Source of the DNA: Pedobacter petrophilus | GTDB taxonomy: Bacteria > Bacteroidota > Bacteroidia > Sphingobacteriales > Sphingobacteriaceae | DNA length: 64,000 bases | Direction of reading: 5' to 3' | Assembly (NCBI RefSeq): GCF_009674725.1 | Contig: NZ_WKKH01000022.1 | Coordinates: forward strand, 16,197-80,196 | Part shown: positions 1 to 9,040 of the stretch, in pieces | How positions within the stretch are numbered: the first letter of the stretch is position 1 | Layout: each line of letters starts with the position of its first letter | The notes under the pieces: generated by a model | Told to the model about the DNA's origin: nothing | The model's database searches: none | What the model saw: the letters and a program-made list of their open reading frames with translations, nothing else | Translations under genes and position numbers: made by a program

Positions 1-89
1 TTTGTGTCGGTTTCAGTTTTTGATTTATTTTTACATCCCTGAAATGCAATAAATCCAATTAATGGGATGATTAAAAGTTTTCTATTCAT
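1..89 (-). CDS. Lipoprotein, N-terminal part only (runs off the window)
   Basis: Only the first 29 or so residues are present. They begin MNRKLLIIPLIG and show a positively charged start, a hydrophobic stretch and a lipobox ending in Gly-Cys near residue 19, followed by a Lys/Ser/Thr-rich linker. This is a lipoprotein signal peptide, so the product is probably anchored in a membrane facing the periplasm. The start codon lies 30 bases downstream of the broken racemase gene, which suggests the same transcript. The function cannot be told from this fragment. Confidence 0.6.
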   Translation of the reverse strand, partial: MNRKLLIIPLIGFIAFQGCKNKSKTETDT

Positions 90-119
90 GTAGTAAAATT
101 TAAAATTAACGATCGGTAG

Positions 120-800
120 TTAAGAGAGAATATAATCTACAATGGCCTGGCAGTGAATCTTGGTAGTGTCAAATACTGGAAATTCAAAATCATCCTGACT
201 GATCAGCATTGGAATTTCTGTACATCCCAAAATGATTCCCTCGGCACCTTCTGCTTTCAAATCATTAATTATTTTAATATGCTGTTGTTTGGTTTCTTCC
301 AACACTAAATTTCTACCCAATTCTTCTTTAAGTGTAAACTGAACATAATCTCTGGTTTCTTTTAATTTAGGCACATATACATTTAATCAATGTTCTTCAA
401 GCTTTTTCACATAAAAGTCTTTTTCCATGGTAAAAATTGTTCCTAAGAGACCTACGTTTTTGATTCCGGCAGAATTTACAGCTTTTGCAGTTTCCTTTCC
501 AATATGGATAAGGGGTAAATTAATTTCTTCCTGAAGTTGATCGGCAAAAAGATGCGCTGTATTGGCACATAACGCAATTGCATCTACCCCACTTTGATTT
601 AAATTCTGGCAAGCCTTTAGTAAAAGATCAAATGATCCTTCCCATGTTTTATCCTGAACATCACCAAAATTTAAAGAATAAATTAAACACTCGGCAAAAT
701 TTAATCCACCTAGTCTATCATTTACTCCTTTATTAATGAATTTATAGTAATCTATAGTAGATATCCAGCTTATTCCACCAACTAAACCAATTTTTCTCAT
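120..800 (-). pseudogene. Aspartate/glutamate racemase family gene broken by an in-frame TGA
   Basis: Two open stretches in the same frame (387-800 and 120-374) together make one racemase of about 226 residues. The first opens MRKIGLVGGISW and holds the first catalytic Cys in the motif LCANTAH. The second holds the partner Cys in LGCTEIP. They are separated only by a TGA codon at 387-389 and four further sense codons. Family members commonly have a Gly after the preceding KLEEH, so a single GGA to TGA change would explain the stop. Each half has only one of the two cysteines that aspartate racemases need, so neither is likely to be active alone. The gene starts 22 bases after cysS and is probably co-transcribed with it. 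A sequencing error or readthrough remains possible. Confidence 0.85.
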
Positions 801-822
801 GGATGATTAATACCGCTATTGC

Positions 823-2283
823 CTAAGCCTTACTCCAGGTTGTTCCTTCTTTACTGTCTTTTAACTGGATGCCCAGTTCCTGTAAACCAATTCTGATTTT
901 ATCAGAAGTAGCATAATCTTTGTTTGCTTTCGCCTCCGTACGAAGATCAATCACCATATCTAAAACACCATTCAGATCATTGCTTCCGGCATCTTCATCT
1001 TTTAATCCGAGGATATCGAAAACGAAATCGTTGATTAACTGCTTGAGTTTTCCGAGTTGTTCTGCTGAAATTTTCGCTTTACCATCGTAAACTGTATTGA
1101 TAATTCTCACGGCTTCAAATAATTCGGCAATTAGAATCGGACTATTGAAATCATCGTTCATGGCGATGATACATTTCTCTTTTATCGTCTCGATGTCGAA
1201 GTCGCTTTCTGCAGAAACAGTAAGTTTATCCAACAAACTAATCGCGGCCATTAAACGCCTGAAACCTTTCTCAGAAGCATCCAATGCATCATTCGAAAAA
1301 TCTAACGTACTGCGGTAATGCGCCTGTAACATGAAGAACTTAACCGTCATAGGGCTATATCCCTTCTTTAAAAGCGGGTGAGCGCCGGTAAATAACTCCA
1401 AAGGAAGAAATCCATTTCCGGCAGATTTAGACATTCGCGTACCGTTTACCGTGAGCATATTGGTATGCATCCAGTAACGGGCAGGTTGTTTGTGACTGCA
1501 AGCTTCAGATTGTGCAATTTCGTTGGTATGGTGCGTTGCCGCAAGATCCATTCCACCACCATGAATATCAAATTCATCTCCCAGGTATTTAGCGCTCATT
1601 GCTGAACATTCAATGTGCCAGCCCGGAAAGCCTAAACCCCATGGCGATTGCCATTGCATTAACGTTTCTGGCTTTGCTTTAATCCAGAGCGCAAAATCTA
1701 AACGGCCCCGTTTTTCATCCTGACCGCCCAATTCTCTGGTATTGTTGAGCATATCTTCCAAATTCCGGTTGGTGAGAATGGTGTAATTATATTCCTTACT
1801 GTATTTTTCTACATCGAAATAAACATTCCCGCCGATTTCGTAGCCATAACCATTTTCGATGATTACTTTGATCATTTCAATCTGCTCAATAATATGCCCG
1901 GTTGCGGTTGGTTCTATGCTTGGCGGCAGCGTATTAAACATGCGCATTACATCATGGAAACCTAAGGTATATTTTTGTACAATTTCCATGGGCTCCAGCT
2001 GCTCCAGTTTCGCACGTTTGGCAAACTTATCATCACCTTCGTCTCGATCGCCTTCCAGGTGACCAGCATCAGTAATGTTTCGCACATAGCGAACTTTGAA
2101 ACCTAAATATTTCAGGTACCTAAAAATTAAATCAAAAGATAAAAAGGTACGGCAGTTGCCCAAATGCACATCGCTGTAAACAGTCGGACCACAAACGTAC
2201 ATCCCAACATGGTTTTGGTTTAGCGGTTGAAAAAGTTCTTTCTTACGTGAAAGCGTATTATAAAGCTGTAAGCCAGTATTCAT
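823..2283 (-). CDS. cysS: Cysteinyl-tRNA synthetase
   Basis: A cytoplasmic class I aminoacyl-tRNA synthetase of 486 residues that charges tRNA-Cys. Near the N-terminus the zinc-ligand Cys and the HIGH-type motif are seen as [15 protein letters not shown] second Cys is in WHIECSAMS, zinc-ligand His/Glu residues are in [10 protein letters not shown], and the KMSKS signature is RMSKSAGN. The C-terminal part is the helical DALR/anticodon-binding region, and the length is normal for the family. It probably heads a minus-strand transcript with the racemase pseudogene and the lipoprotein gene. Confidence 0.97.
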   Translation of the reverse strand: MNTGLQLYNTLSRKKELFQPLNQNHVGMYVCGPTVYSDVHLGNCRTFLSFDLIFRYLKYLGFKVRYVRNITDAGHLEGDRDEGDDKFAKRAKLEQLEPMEIVQKYTLGFHDVMRMFNTLPPSIEPTATGHIIEQIEMIKVIIENGYGYEIGGNVYFDVEKYSKEYNYTILTNRNLEDMLNNTRELGGQDEKRGRLDFALWIKAKPETLMQWQSPWGLGFPGWHIECSAMSAKYLGDEFDIHGGGMDLAATHHTNEIAQSEACSHKQPARYWMHTNMLTVNGTRMSKSAGNGFLPLELFTGAHPLLKKGYSPMTVKFFMLQAHYRSTLDFSNDALDASEKGFRRLMAAISLLDKLTVSAESDFDIETIKEKCIIAMNDDFNSPILIAELFEAVRIINTVYDGKAKISAEQLGKLKQLINDFVFDILGLKDEDAGSNDLNGVLDMVIDLRTEAKANKDYATSDKIRIGLQELGIQLKDSKEGTTWSKA

Positions 2284-2385
2284 AGTGCAAATGTAATATT
2301 TACCAGCGGAAAGTTTTAGGAATGAAGAATTGTTTAATGGGCAGAGCGATTTATTGACAATTCTTAAATGAAAGGCTTTATAAAC

Positions 2386-2426
2386 TTACTAACCCTGATC
2401 TGCATGGTGCAAATCAGGGTTAGTAA
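2386..2426 (-). terminator. 14-bp inverted repeat downstream of msrA
   Basis: The arms TTACTAACCCTGAT (2386-2399) and ATCAGGGTTAGTAA (2413-2426) are perfectly complementary around a 13-nt loop. The hairpin lies between the msrA stop and the cysS start. On the minus strand it is followed only by a mixed A/T tract, so it is a plausible but not textbook terminator. Confidence 0.5.
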
Positions 2427-2456
2427 CTTAAATACGACGATAGAACCTGAAACTAA

Positions 2457-3056
2457 TTACTTTTTCAACTTAGATTTGAAAATCTTTTCCAGTTTTTCAA
2501 TTTTTGGCTGAATCACTAATCTGCAATATGATTCGTTGCCATTTTTGTTGAAATAGTTTTGGTGATAGCTTTCAGCCACATAAAATGGCTTTGCGGCTTC
2601 AATAGCAGTAACTACCTTTTTACCGTAAGCATTGGTTTTGTTCAATTCTGCCTTGTATTTATCTGCTAAAGCTTTTTGTTGTGGTGTATGATAAAAAATA
2701 ACTGAACGGTATTGTGTTCCCGTATCTGCACCCTGGCGGTTTAAAGTTGTAGGATCATGACTTTTCCAGAAAACTTCCAGTAATTCATCATAAGAAATCT
2801 CCATCGGATTATACGTAATCTGCAATACTTCGGCATGACCCGTATTACCGGTACAAACCTCCTCGTAAGTTGGGTTAGCCAGTTGCCCGCCTTCATAACC
2901 GGATTTAACCGCAGTAACCCCTTTTAGCCTTTGAAATATGGCTTCTGTACACCAGAAACAGCCCATTCCAAAAGTTGCCTTCCCTGTTTTTTTTGTTTGC
3001 GCATTTGCCTGGCTGATACTTAAAACTGTTAATAAAACTAAAATTATCCTCTTCAT
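2457..3056 (-). CDS. msrA: Peptide-methionine (S)-S-oxide reductase, exported
   Basis: Repairs oxidised methionine in proteins. The protein has 199 residues. Residues 1-19 form a cleavable signal peptide ending AQANA-like (SQANAQ), so it should act in the periplasm. The catalytic motif GCFWC is at residues 32-36 with Cys33 as nucleophile, and the family stretch around SHDPTTLNRQGADTGTQYRS follows. The C-terminal SYHQNYF and a later Cys (SYCRLV) also fit MsrA, where a resolving Cys is common. It is a single gene divergent from the oxygenase gene at 3299. The 240-base spacer shows no clear regulatory site. Confidence 0.95.
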   Translation of the reverse strand: MKRIILVLLTVLSISQANAQTKKTGKATFGMGCFWCTEAIFQRLKGVTAVKSGYEGGQLANPTYEEVCTGNTGHAEVLQITYNPMEISYDELLEVFWKSHDPTTLNRQGADTGTQYRSVIFYHTPQQKALADKYKAELNKTNAYGKKVVTAIEAAKPFYVAESYHQNYFNKNGNESYCRLVIQPKIEKLEKIFKSKLKK

Positions 3057-3298
3057 ATGATCTGTTTCTTTACTATTTAGGGTTTCATTTCTTACACTAT
3101 ATTACGAAAATATCAGCAGCATAGTTTCTGTTCAAACAATAATGGATTTTGAATGACAATCGCCAGAAAGCATGATTTATCATCCTGTTGTTAATAACTT
3201 AAAATACTGATTAATAGATTTATAATTTGATTTTAAGAACCGAGATCTCACTTATTAACAATTCTTTTTTAAATTCGTAATACATTAAATTTAAAATC

Positions 3299-4261
3299 AT
3301 GTCTACACCGTATATTCCTTGTTTAGATTTGGGTTCATATATCAATGGAACTGAAGAAGAACGCAAAAAATTTTCTGATGAATTGGGCCGGGCCTTTAAC
3401 GATTCAGGTTTTGTAACCATTACCAACCATGGTTTAAGTCAGGAATTGATTGATAAGCTTTACGAAAACATTCGCGCAGCATTTACTTTGCCGGTAGAAA
3501 TCAAGCGCAAATATGAAAAACCAGAACTTGCTGGTCAGCGGGGATATACCAGCGCCGGAAAAGAAACTGCAAAAGGTGCAAAAACCCCTGATTTAAAAGA
3601 ATTCTGGCAAATTGGTCAGGAGGTTACCGATGGCGATCCGGTGAAAGATCAGTATCCAGACAATGAGGTGCTTGAAGAATTACCTGAGTTTAATAAAATA
3701 ACAGGCGATATCTACAAAAAACTGGAAGAAAACGGCACGCATCTTTTACGTGCAATTGCAACTTACCTGGAATTGCCGATTGATTATTTTGATAAACATG
3801 TTCATAATGGAAACTCGATTTTAAGGGGAATTCACTACTTCCCGATCGAAAATCCTGAGGTTATTCCTGATGATGCTGTTCGTGCTGGTGCACATGAAGA
3901 TATTAACCTGATTACCTTATTGATTGGTGCAAGTGCCGATGGCTTAGAGGTATTGACGAGAAGTAATGAATGGTTGCCAATTAAAGCACATCATACTGAT
4001 ATTGTAGTGAATGTAGGCGATATGCTGCAACGTTTAACCAATAACAAATTAAAATCGACTACACACCGGGTGGTGAATCCGCCTCGCGAACTGATGAAAA
4101 CTTCTCGTTTTTCTGTTCCGTTTTTCTTGCACCCACGTAGTGATATGGATTTAACCAGTTTGCCATCAACCATTGATGCGGAACACCCTAAGGTTTACAG
4201 CGACATGACTGCCGGTGAATATTTAGATGAACGGTTAAGAGAGATTGGATTGAAGAAGTAG
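3299..4261 (+). CDS. 2-oxoglutarate/Fe(II)-dependent oxygenase, isopenicillin-N-synthase-like
   Basis: A cytoplasmic 320-residue enzyme of the non-haem iron dioxygenase superfamily. The N-terminal DIOX_N-like region (about residues 5-130) is followed by the double-stranded beta-helix domain. The iron facial triad is visible as His199-x-Asp201 (AHEDIN) and His256 (TTHRVV), and the co-substrate RxS motif is Arg270-Phe-Ser272. It resembles the isopenicillin N synthase/ACC oxidase/flavonol-type branch. The substrate cannot be inferred, and there is no beta-lactam cluster nearby. It appears to be a single-gene unit followed by a terminator. Confidence 0.88.
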   Translation: MSTPYIPCLDLGSYINGTEEERKKFSDELGRAFNDSGFVTITNHGLSQELIDKLYENIRAAFTLPVEIKRKYEKPELAGQRGYTSAGKETAKGAKTPDLKEFWQIGQEVTDGDPVKDQYPDNEVLEELPEFNKITGDIYKKLEENGTHLLRAIATYLELPIDYFDKHVHNGNSILRGIHYFPIENPEVIPDDAVRAGAHEDINLITLLIGASADGLEVLTRSNEWLPIKAHHTDIVVNVGDMLQRLTNNKLKSTTHRVVNPPRELMKTSRFSVPFFLHPRSDMDLTSLPSTIDAEHPKVYSDMTAGEYLDERLREIGLKK

Positions 4262-4320
4262 TCTGTAGTCCGGAGTCTTTAGTCCGGAGTCCGGAGTCGG
4301 AAGTGTGGCGTCTAGAGTCA
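4262..4320. repeat. Degenerate tandem AGTC/GGAGTC repeat
   Basis: Several imperfect copies of a 7-10 base unit built on AGTCCGGAGTC follow directly after the oxygenase stop codon. A similar GACT-rich spacer is at 33660-33708. The tract has no coding value. Confidence 0.6.
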
Positions 4321-4329
4321 AAATAGTAT

Positions 4330-4361
4330 AAAAAGCATTAGCCAAAAGCTGATGCTTTTTT
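4330..4361 (+). terminator. Rho-independent terminator of the oxygenase gene
   Basis: The stem AAAAAGCATTAGC / GCTGATGCTTTTT is followed by a T run. It ends only 13 bases before the ATG of the next gene at 4375, leaving no room for a promoter after the hairpin. It may therefore also act as a leader hairpin of that gene. Confidence 0.8.
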
Positions 4362-4374
4362 GTTATCTTAAATC

Positions 4375-5217
4375 ATGTATTCTACCCATTTAGAAATTTT
4401 CAGACAAATAAAAGGAATCGGTTCTGCTTCCGGGATATTCTCCGCTGATGAGCAGCTTTACATCGTTGGTGACAATAGTGGCTTTTTGAATAAATACAAT
4501 GTAGACACGTATGAATTGGAGAAGATCCAAATATTGTTTGATCAAACGGTTACTGAAAATGAAAACATCCCAAAACATTTGAAGCCTGATTTTGAAGTGC
4601 TCTGTCACATTGATAATTACCTTTACATTTTAGGTTCTGGCTCTACTGCTACGAGGAGTATCATGGTTAAATACGACTTAAAAACCAAAAAAGTTAAGCA
4701 GGAAAGTTTAAGTAAAACTTACGAAAAAATGAGGTCGATTTCTAGCGTCAATGCTGATAATTTCAATATTGAAGGCGCTGTTTTCACCGGAACAAACTGG
4801 CTGCTTTTTAACCGTGGAAATGGCGACGAAGCTAAAAATGGAATCTTTACTTTATCAGGAAATGATTTAATTAATGCCGGAGATATTAAGTTCAATACAC
4901 TGCTATTGCCAAATATTAATCATGTAGAATCATCATTTACAGATGCTACGCTAATAGGAAATGAGATCTTTTTCATCTCAACTGCTGAAAACACCAAATC
5001 TACCTACCATGACGGTGAGATTCTCGGGAGCTTTATTGGGAGTATTAATGCAAAAAACTTACAACTCAATTTTAGCTATAAAATTCCCGGCAAACACAAG
5101 TTCGAAGGCATTACGTTATTTAAACAAGAGAAAAAACGGATAGAATTTTTGCTATGCGAAGATCGTGATACTGACGAGTTAAACACAACTATCTATAAGT
5201 TGAGTTTAACCCTGTAA
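4375..5217 (+). CDS. Unrecognised protein, beta-propeller-like (DUF6929-like)
   Basis: A 280-residue protein without signal peptide or membrane segment. It is rich in short beta-strand-like blocks (YIVGDNSGFLNKY, YLYILGSGS, IMVKYDL, WLLFNRGNG, IFFISTAENT, FEGITLF, FLLCEDRD), in a pattern typical of propeller proteins. Conserved-looking acidic positions include the ESSFTDATL and EDRD segments. It may match the uncharacterised DUF6929 family, but that is from memory. No catalytic motif was seen, and the role is unknown. Confidence 0.65.
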   Translation: MYSTHLEIFRQIKGIGSASGIFSADEQLYIVGDNSGFLNKYNVDTYELEKIQILFDQTVTENENIPKHLKPDFEVLCHIDNYLYILGSGSTATRSIMVKYDLKTKKVKQESLSKTYEKMRSISSVNADNFNIEGAVFTGTNWLLFNRGNGDEAKNGIFTLSGNDLINAGDIKFNTLLLPNINHVESSFTDATLIGNEIFFISTAENTKSTYHDGEILGSFIGSINAKNLQLNFSYKIPGKHKFEGITLFKQEKKRIEFLLCEDRDTDELNTTIYKLSLTL

Positions 5218-5257
5218 GATGGTTTTTTCTATGTTACCCCCGATTACCCTGGTTCAG

Positions 5258-5300
5258 AGTTGTCAACTTTCTAGCGTAATAGCTATTAAAGCTGACAACT
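5258..5300. repeat. GTTGTCA hairpin element, copy A
   Basis: The arms AGTTGTCAACTTT and AAAGCTGACAACT flank a 17-nt loop that contains TAGC motifs. It is related to copies at 5329-5370 and 14566-14610, and loosely to 36196-36241. It lies between convergent genes. Confidence 0.75.
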
Positions 5301-5328
5301 TTATATTATATTAAACTATATTTTCAGC

Positions 5329-5370
5329 GTTGTCAGCTTCCTGGCCTACTGGCTATTTAAAGTTGACAAC
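5329..5370. repeat. GTTGTCA hairpin element, copy B (overlaps a gene end)
   Basis: The arms GTTGTCAGCTT and AAAGTTGACAAC are separated by a GGCCTACTGGCTA-type loop. The right arm lies inside the serine hydrolase gene and encodes its last residues VVNFK and the stop codon at 5353-5355. Confidence 0.75.
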
Positions 5371-7185
5371 ACTTTTCGAATCATCAATTGCCCTATTCAC
5401 CACATCTTGAATTCTTCCTCTTATTTTTAGATTAGAAAGCCTGTCGCTCACCGTTGGATTTACCCTGTTTGATAAGAAAATGTAAACCAAACCGCGGGAA
5501 GGATCTACCCAAACACAGGTGCCGGTGTAACCTGTGTGTCCATAAGTTTGTGGAGAAGCCAGGTTTGACGGATAATGTTTAGTGGAATCAGGGTCCCAGC
5601 GATCAAAGCCTAAACCCCGGCGACTTACATTGGATTGCTTTGCGGTAAAAGTATCTACGGTTTGCGGTTTGAAATATTCTGTTCCGCCATAAGTACCGTG
5701 ATTCAACATCATTTGATAGAGAATGGCAAGGTCATTTGCACTGGCAAATAAGCCGGCGTGACCAGATATCCCTCCTGCTAATGCAGCACCCTGATCATGA
5801 ACATAACCCACTAATAAGGTTTTTCTAAAATAAGTATCCAGCTCTGTTGGAATAATCTGCTCTTTGCTAAATCTGTTTCTCGGCAAAAAGCCCGCTGTTT
5901 GCATACCAAGTGGCTTATAGAAATTTTCGTAAGTGTATTGGTTAAGCGGCTCTTCGGTAATGTGCTCTACAATATCTTTCATCACATACATGCTAATGTC
6001 GCTGTACACATATTTGCCCCGGGTTCTGATGGGAGCGTTCAGCATTTTCGGCCACATAAAGTCTTTAAAGAATCCTTTTTTTATGTAGTAATCATCGGCC
6101 ACTTTAGTAGGATAAGCTGCTGATGAATCTCTGCTATAATCACCGGTTTTTACATAATCATGAAAAGGGATATAAGGGATAAAACCCGCCTGATGCAGCA
6201 TTACTTCCCTTACCGGAATATTATTCATGGGGGAAGTTCTGGCTTTGGCAATGTAAGTGCCAATGGTGGTATCCAGTTTCAGCTTGCCTTCTTCAACCAA
6301 ACGCATTACAGCAGGTGTGGTTGCTGCGATTTTCGTTACAGATGCCAAATCAAAAATATCAGTGGTACGATCGGGTACATTGGTGTCGTAGGTGTGTGTG
6401 CCATATGCCTTATTGAAAATCACTTTACCATCTTTAGCCACTAAAACCACTAAACCTGGTGTAGCCTTCTGACTGATCGCCTCTGCAGCAATGGCGTCTA
6501 TTTCGGTTAAAGCATTCGAATTCAACCCGGCATCTTCGGGCACCGTATATTTCAAACGGGTTTTAGGCGTAATAAATCCAGACCCAATGGTATATCGTGC
6601 CGAAAAAGCAGTGGTGAGTTTATTCCCGGCAGCAATACCTCCAAAAATATATTGAGGAATCAATGCCGCAGCATCTGCGTTATTTTGTGCCGTATAAACA
6701 ATGGGCGATTTTAATAAATCAAATGCCTTTAACCCTGTTCCATTTCCAAAGTAGGCTAAAATCAACTTCTTTGTTTTACTGATGTTGTTGATAAAACTGA
6801 TGTATCTCGCTTTTAAAATATTTTGATCATCAATGGAAATCAGCACAGTATTGTAGTATTTCAAATCATCTTCCAGATCGTTAAGGTTAACACTATCGCG
6901 ATAGCTATCAGCTGTAAAAGATGTTACCTTACCATATTTATTCGCAAGGCTATCAAAAACGGTACTATAGGCAAAACTCAAACTTACAGAAGCAATGGTC
7001 TTTTTTTCAAGCGATTTTAAGGGAATAATCGTATCCTGATTATTTAATACTACAGTTGTTTTGACAATGGTGTTGGCGATGGAGAGTTTTTTTTCATTAT
7101 TGCTATGCTCCTGTGCGCAAGCCATTAAACACAGAATATTCAAAAAACTCGCCGCAGCCAGGATCACTAATCTATTTCGCTTCAT
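5353..7185 (-). CDS. Beta-lactamase-family serine hydrolase lipoprotein with a GH3 C-terminal-like domain
   Basis: A 610-residue protein with a lipoprotein signal (lipobox LMAC, Cys at about 23). Residues 40-215 resemble the C-terminal domain of GH3 enzymes: AVVLNNQD-like start, IIPLK, and an ending like PQYIFGG plus a TRLKY linker. Residues 225-600 form a class C beta-lactamase/penicillin-binding fold with Ser282-Val-Thr-Lys285, Tyr-Ser-Asp (YSDIS) and His-Thr-Gly (HTGYTG). Bacteroidota often encode a protein of nearly 1000 residues made of GH3 N-domain, GH3 C-domain and beta-lactamase. Here the GH3 catalytic N-domain is absent. A role in peptidoglycan trimming or recycling is likely. The start codon lies inside the upstream amidohydrolase gene (14-base overlap), implying translational coupling. 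Confidence 0.88.
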   Translation of the reverse strand: MKRNRLVILAAASFLNILCLMACAQEHSNNEKKLSIANTIVKTTVVLNNQDTIIPLKSLEKKTIASVSLSFAYSTVFDSLANKYGKVTSFTADSYRDSVNLNDLEDDLKYYNTVLISIDDQNILKARYISFINNISKTKKLILAYFGNGTGLKAFDLLKSPIVYTAQNNADAAALIPQYIFGGIAAGNKLTTAFSARYTIGSGFITPKTRLKYTVPEDAGLNSNALTEIDAIAAEAISQKATPGLVVLVAKDGKVIFNKAYGTHTYDTNVPDRTTDIFDLASVTKIAATTPAVMRLVEEGKLKLDTTIGTYIAKARTSPMNNIPVREVMLHQAGFIPYIPFHDYVKTGDYSRDSSAAYPTKVADDYYIKKGFFKDFMWPKMLNAPIRTRGKYVYSDISMYVMKDIVEHITEEPLNQYTYENFYKPLGMQTAGFLPRNRFSKEQIIPTELDTYFRKTLLVGYVHDQGAALAGGISGHAGLFASANDLAILYQMMLNHGTYGGTEYFKPQTVDTFTAKQSNVSRRGLGFDRWDPDSTKHYPSNLASPQTYGHTGYTGTCVWVDPSRGLVYIFLSNRVNPTVSDRLSNLKIRGRIQDVVNRAIDDSKSVVNFK

Positions 7186-8806
7186 ATACTTTCTCTCCGT
7201 TCAGGTAGGTTTTTAATACTTTAGTTTTTAATATATTTTGTGGTGAGGATTTCAAGAGATCCTGATCCAGGATTACAAAATCTGCAAGTTTTCCTTTCTC
7301 CAGGCTTCCCTTTTCCTGTTCTTCAAAATTAGCCTTTGCAGCCCAGATTGTCATTCCCTTCAATGCTTCTTCAGCCGTTAGGGCATTCTCCACCTGGAAG
7401 CCTCCTTTAGGAAAACCTTTGGCGTCTGCTCTCACCGTTGCAGCATAGAACGTCAATAATGGATTAATGTTTTCTACCGGAAAATCTGTTCCCAGCGGGA
7501 TCCAACCGTTTTGTTTCAGCAATTGCCTGTAGGCATAGGCACCTTTCAACCTGGTTGCACCTAAACGTTGTGTGGCCCAATACATATCTGAAGTGGCATG
7601 GGTAGGTTGCACAGACGGAATGATACTGGCACTGCCAAATAAATTAAAATCATTCGGATTTACGATTTGTGCATGTTCAATCCGCCAGCGTTTATCGTTC
7701 TTGCCTTTTAAAATTTTATTGTAAATTTTTAACATTACGCGGTTGGCTGAATCGCCAATGGCATGTGTACACATTTGGAATCCGTGTGAGGCAATTTTCT
7801 CTGCCACTTCTTCAAAGTGCTTTTGATCGCTCAGTAAAAATCCGGTTTTAGCAGGCAGATCTGAATAAGGATGAAGTAGACATGCACCCCTGGAGCCTAG
7901 CGCACCATCGGCATAAACCTTAAATGAACGAACATTTAACCGATCCGTTTTAATGGCACCACGTTTAAAAAGGTAATCATAATTCTGAGGTGCATCAGCC
8001 AGCATGACATATAAACGCATTTTCAGCTTATTTTCCTGTTGAAGTTTCTGAATCAAATCTACCGTTTGATAAGGTAAACCGCAATCATCAATGGTGGTTA
8101 AGCCGGCAGCAAAACAGTTTGTTTGGGCATCAGTTAAAATCTTCTCAGCAAGTTTTGCATCAGGTGCAGGGATTTTACTTTCTACTAAAGCCACGGCATT
8201 ATCAATTAATACGCCAGTGAGTTTTCCATTCTCCGTTAGCATATCTCCTCCCGTTAATTTTTGTGCTTTGGTGATGCCTGCCTCAATAAATGCCTTTTGA
8301 TTTACAATAGCCGCATGGCCGTCAACTCTATTAAGGAAAACAGGTCGGTTGGGAAACAACTTAGATAGTTCTTCATTAGTGGGAAAAGCTTTATTTTCCC
8401 AATCATTCTGGTCCCAGCCGTTGCCAATTAACCAGCCACCCGGATGGGTTTTTGCAAATTCGATTAGCCGTTGGAGAATCTCTTTCCAGGATTTTGTATC
8501 CCGCAAATCGGCTGCCTGCAAGCTTTGTCCATAACCAAAAAAATGAGCATGGGCATCAATAAATCCTGGATAAACGGACTTCCCATCCGCATTTACCTCA
8601 TTTTTTGCAGAAAATTTTGATTGAATAGCCTTATTCGAGCCCAATTCGAGAATCTTCCCATCCTTTACCGCAAAAGCTTCAACGGTATCGAATTGATTAT
8701 TAACAGTGTAGACTTTTGCATTGTAAACGATTACATCGGCCTGCTCCTTTTGACTACAAGAGGCAAATACCACTGCAATAAAAAGCGTATATAAGATGGG
8801 TTTCAT
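7172..8806 (-). CDS. Amidohydrolase family 3 (YtcJ-like) lipoprotein
   Basis: A 544-residue metal-dependent hydrolase with an N-terminal lipoprotein signal (lipobox FASC, Cys16), so it is membrane anchored outside the cytoplasm. It has the HxH metal motif in FIDAHAHFFGYG, the family block WLIGNGWDQNDW, a middle THAIGD motif, and a C-terminal LGTDFPVE segment before the composite-domain end (GKLADFVILDQD). The length is usual for YtcJ-type proteins. The substrate is unknown. Its gene overlaps the serine hydrolase gene by 14 bases, so the two probably act in the same turnover pathway of amide or peptide material. Confidence 0.9.
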   Translation of the reverse strand: MKPILYTLFIAVVFASCSQKEQADVIVYNAKVYTVNNQFDTVEAFAVKDGKILELGSNKAIQSKFSAKNEVNADGKSVYPGFIDAHAHFFGYGQSLQAADLRDTKSWKEILQRLIEFAKTHPGGWLIGNGWDQNDWENKAFPTNEELSKLFPNRPVFLNRVDGHAAIVNQKAFIEAGITKAQKLTGGDMLTENGKLTGVLIDNAVALVESKIPAPDAKLAEKILTDAQTNCFAAGLTTIDDCGLPYQTVDLIQKLQQENKLKMRLYVMLADAPQNYDYLFKRGAIKTDRLNVRSFKVYADGALGSRGACLLHPYSDLPAKTGFLLSDQKHFEEVAEKIASHGFQMCTHAIGDSANRVMLKIYNKILKGKNDKRWRIEHAQIVNPNDFNLFGSASIIPSVQPTHATSDMYWATQRLGATRLKGAYAYRQLLKQNGWIPLGTDFPVENINPLLTFYAATVRADAKGFPKGGFQVENALTAEEALKGMTIWAAKANFEEQEKGSLEKGKLADFVILDQDLLKSSPQNILKTKVLKTYLNGEKVYEAK

Positions 8807-9040
8807 ATCGATAAAGATAGAAAATTGTAATCATTCGGTTTTGTAAATTCAGCTTTACACAAGGAGAAAAGTCTGGAATTAAACCCTCAGTAGGATCCAA
8901 CTCCACTCCCTATTTTTACGTCATTTCTGCGACAAGCCATATTATCGCATTTACACAGTCATTTACATGTTGAGTTTTAAACAAATCCCCTTATTTAAGC
9001 TTATTTTGCATAATTTAGCAAATTCACTTTGCCAGAATAC

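Noticed and set aside
387..389. TGA in the racemase gene read as selenocysteine
   Set aside because: The TGA is not at a catalytic position, and no selenocysteine insertion hairpin was seen; a nonsense change is simpler.
3220..3426. Minus-strand open frame overlapping the start of the oxygenase gene
   Set aside because: It lies antisense to a well-supported gene and shows no family features.
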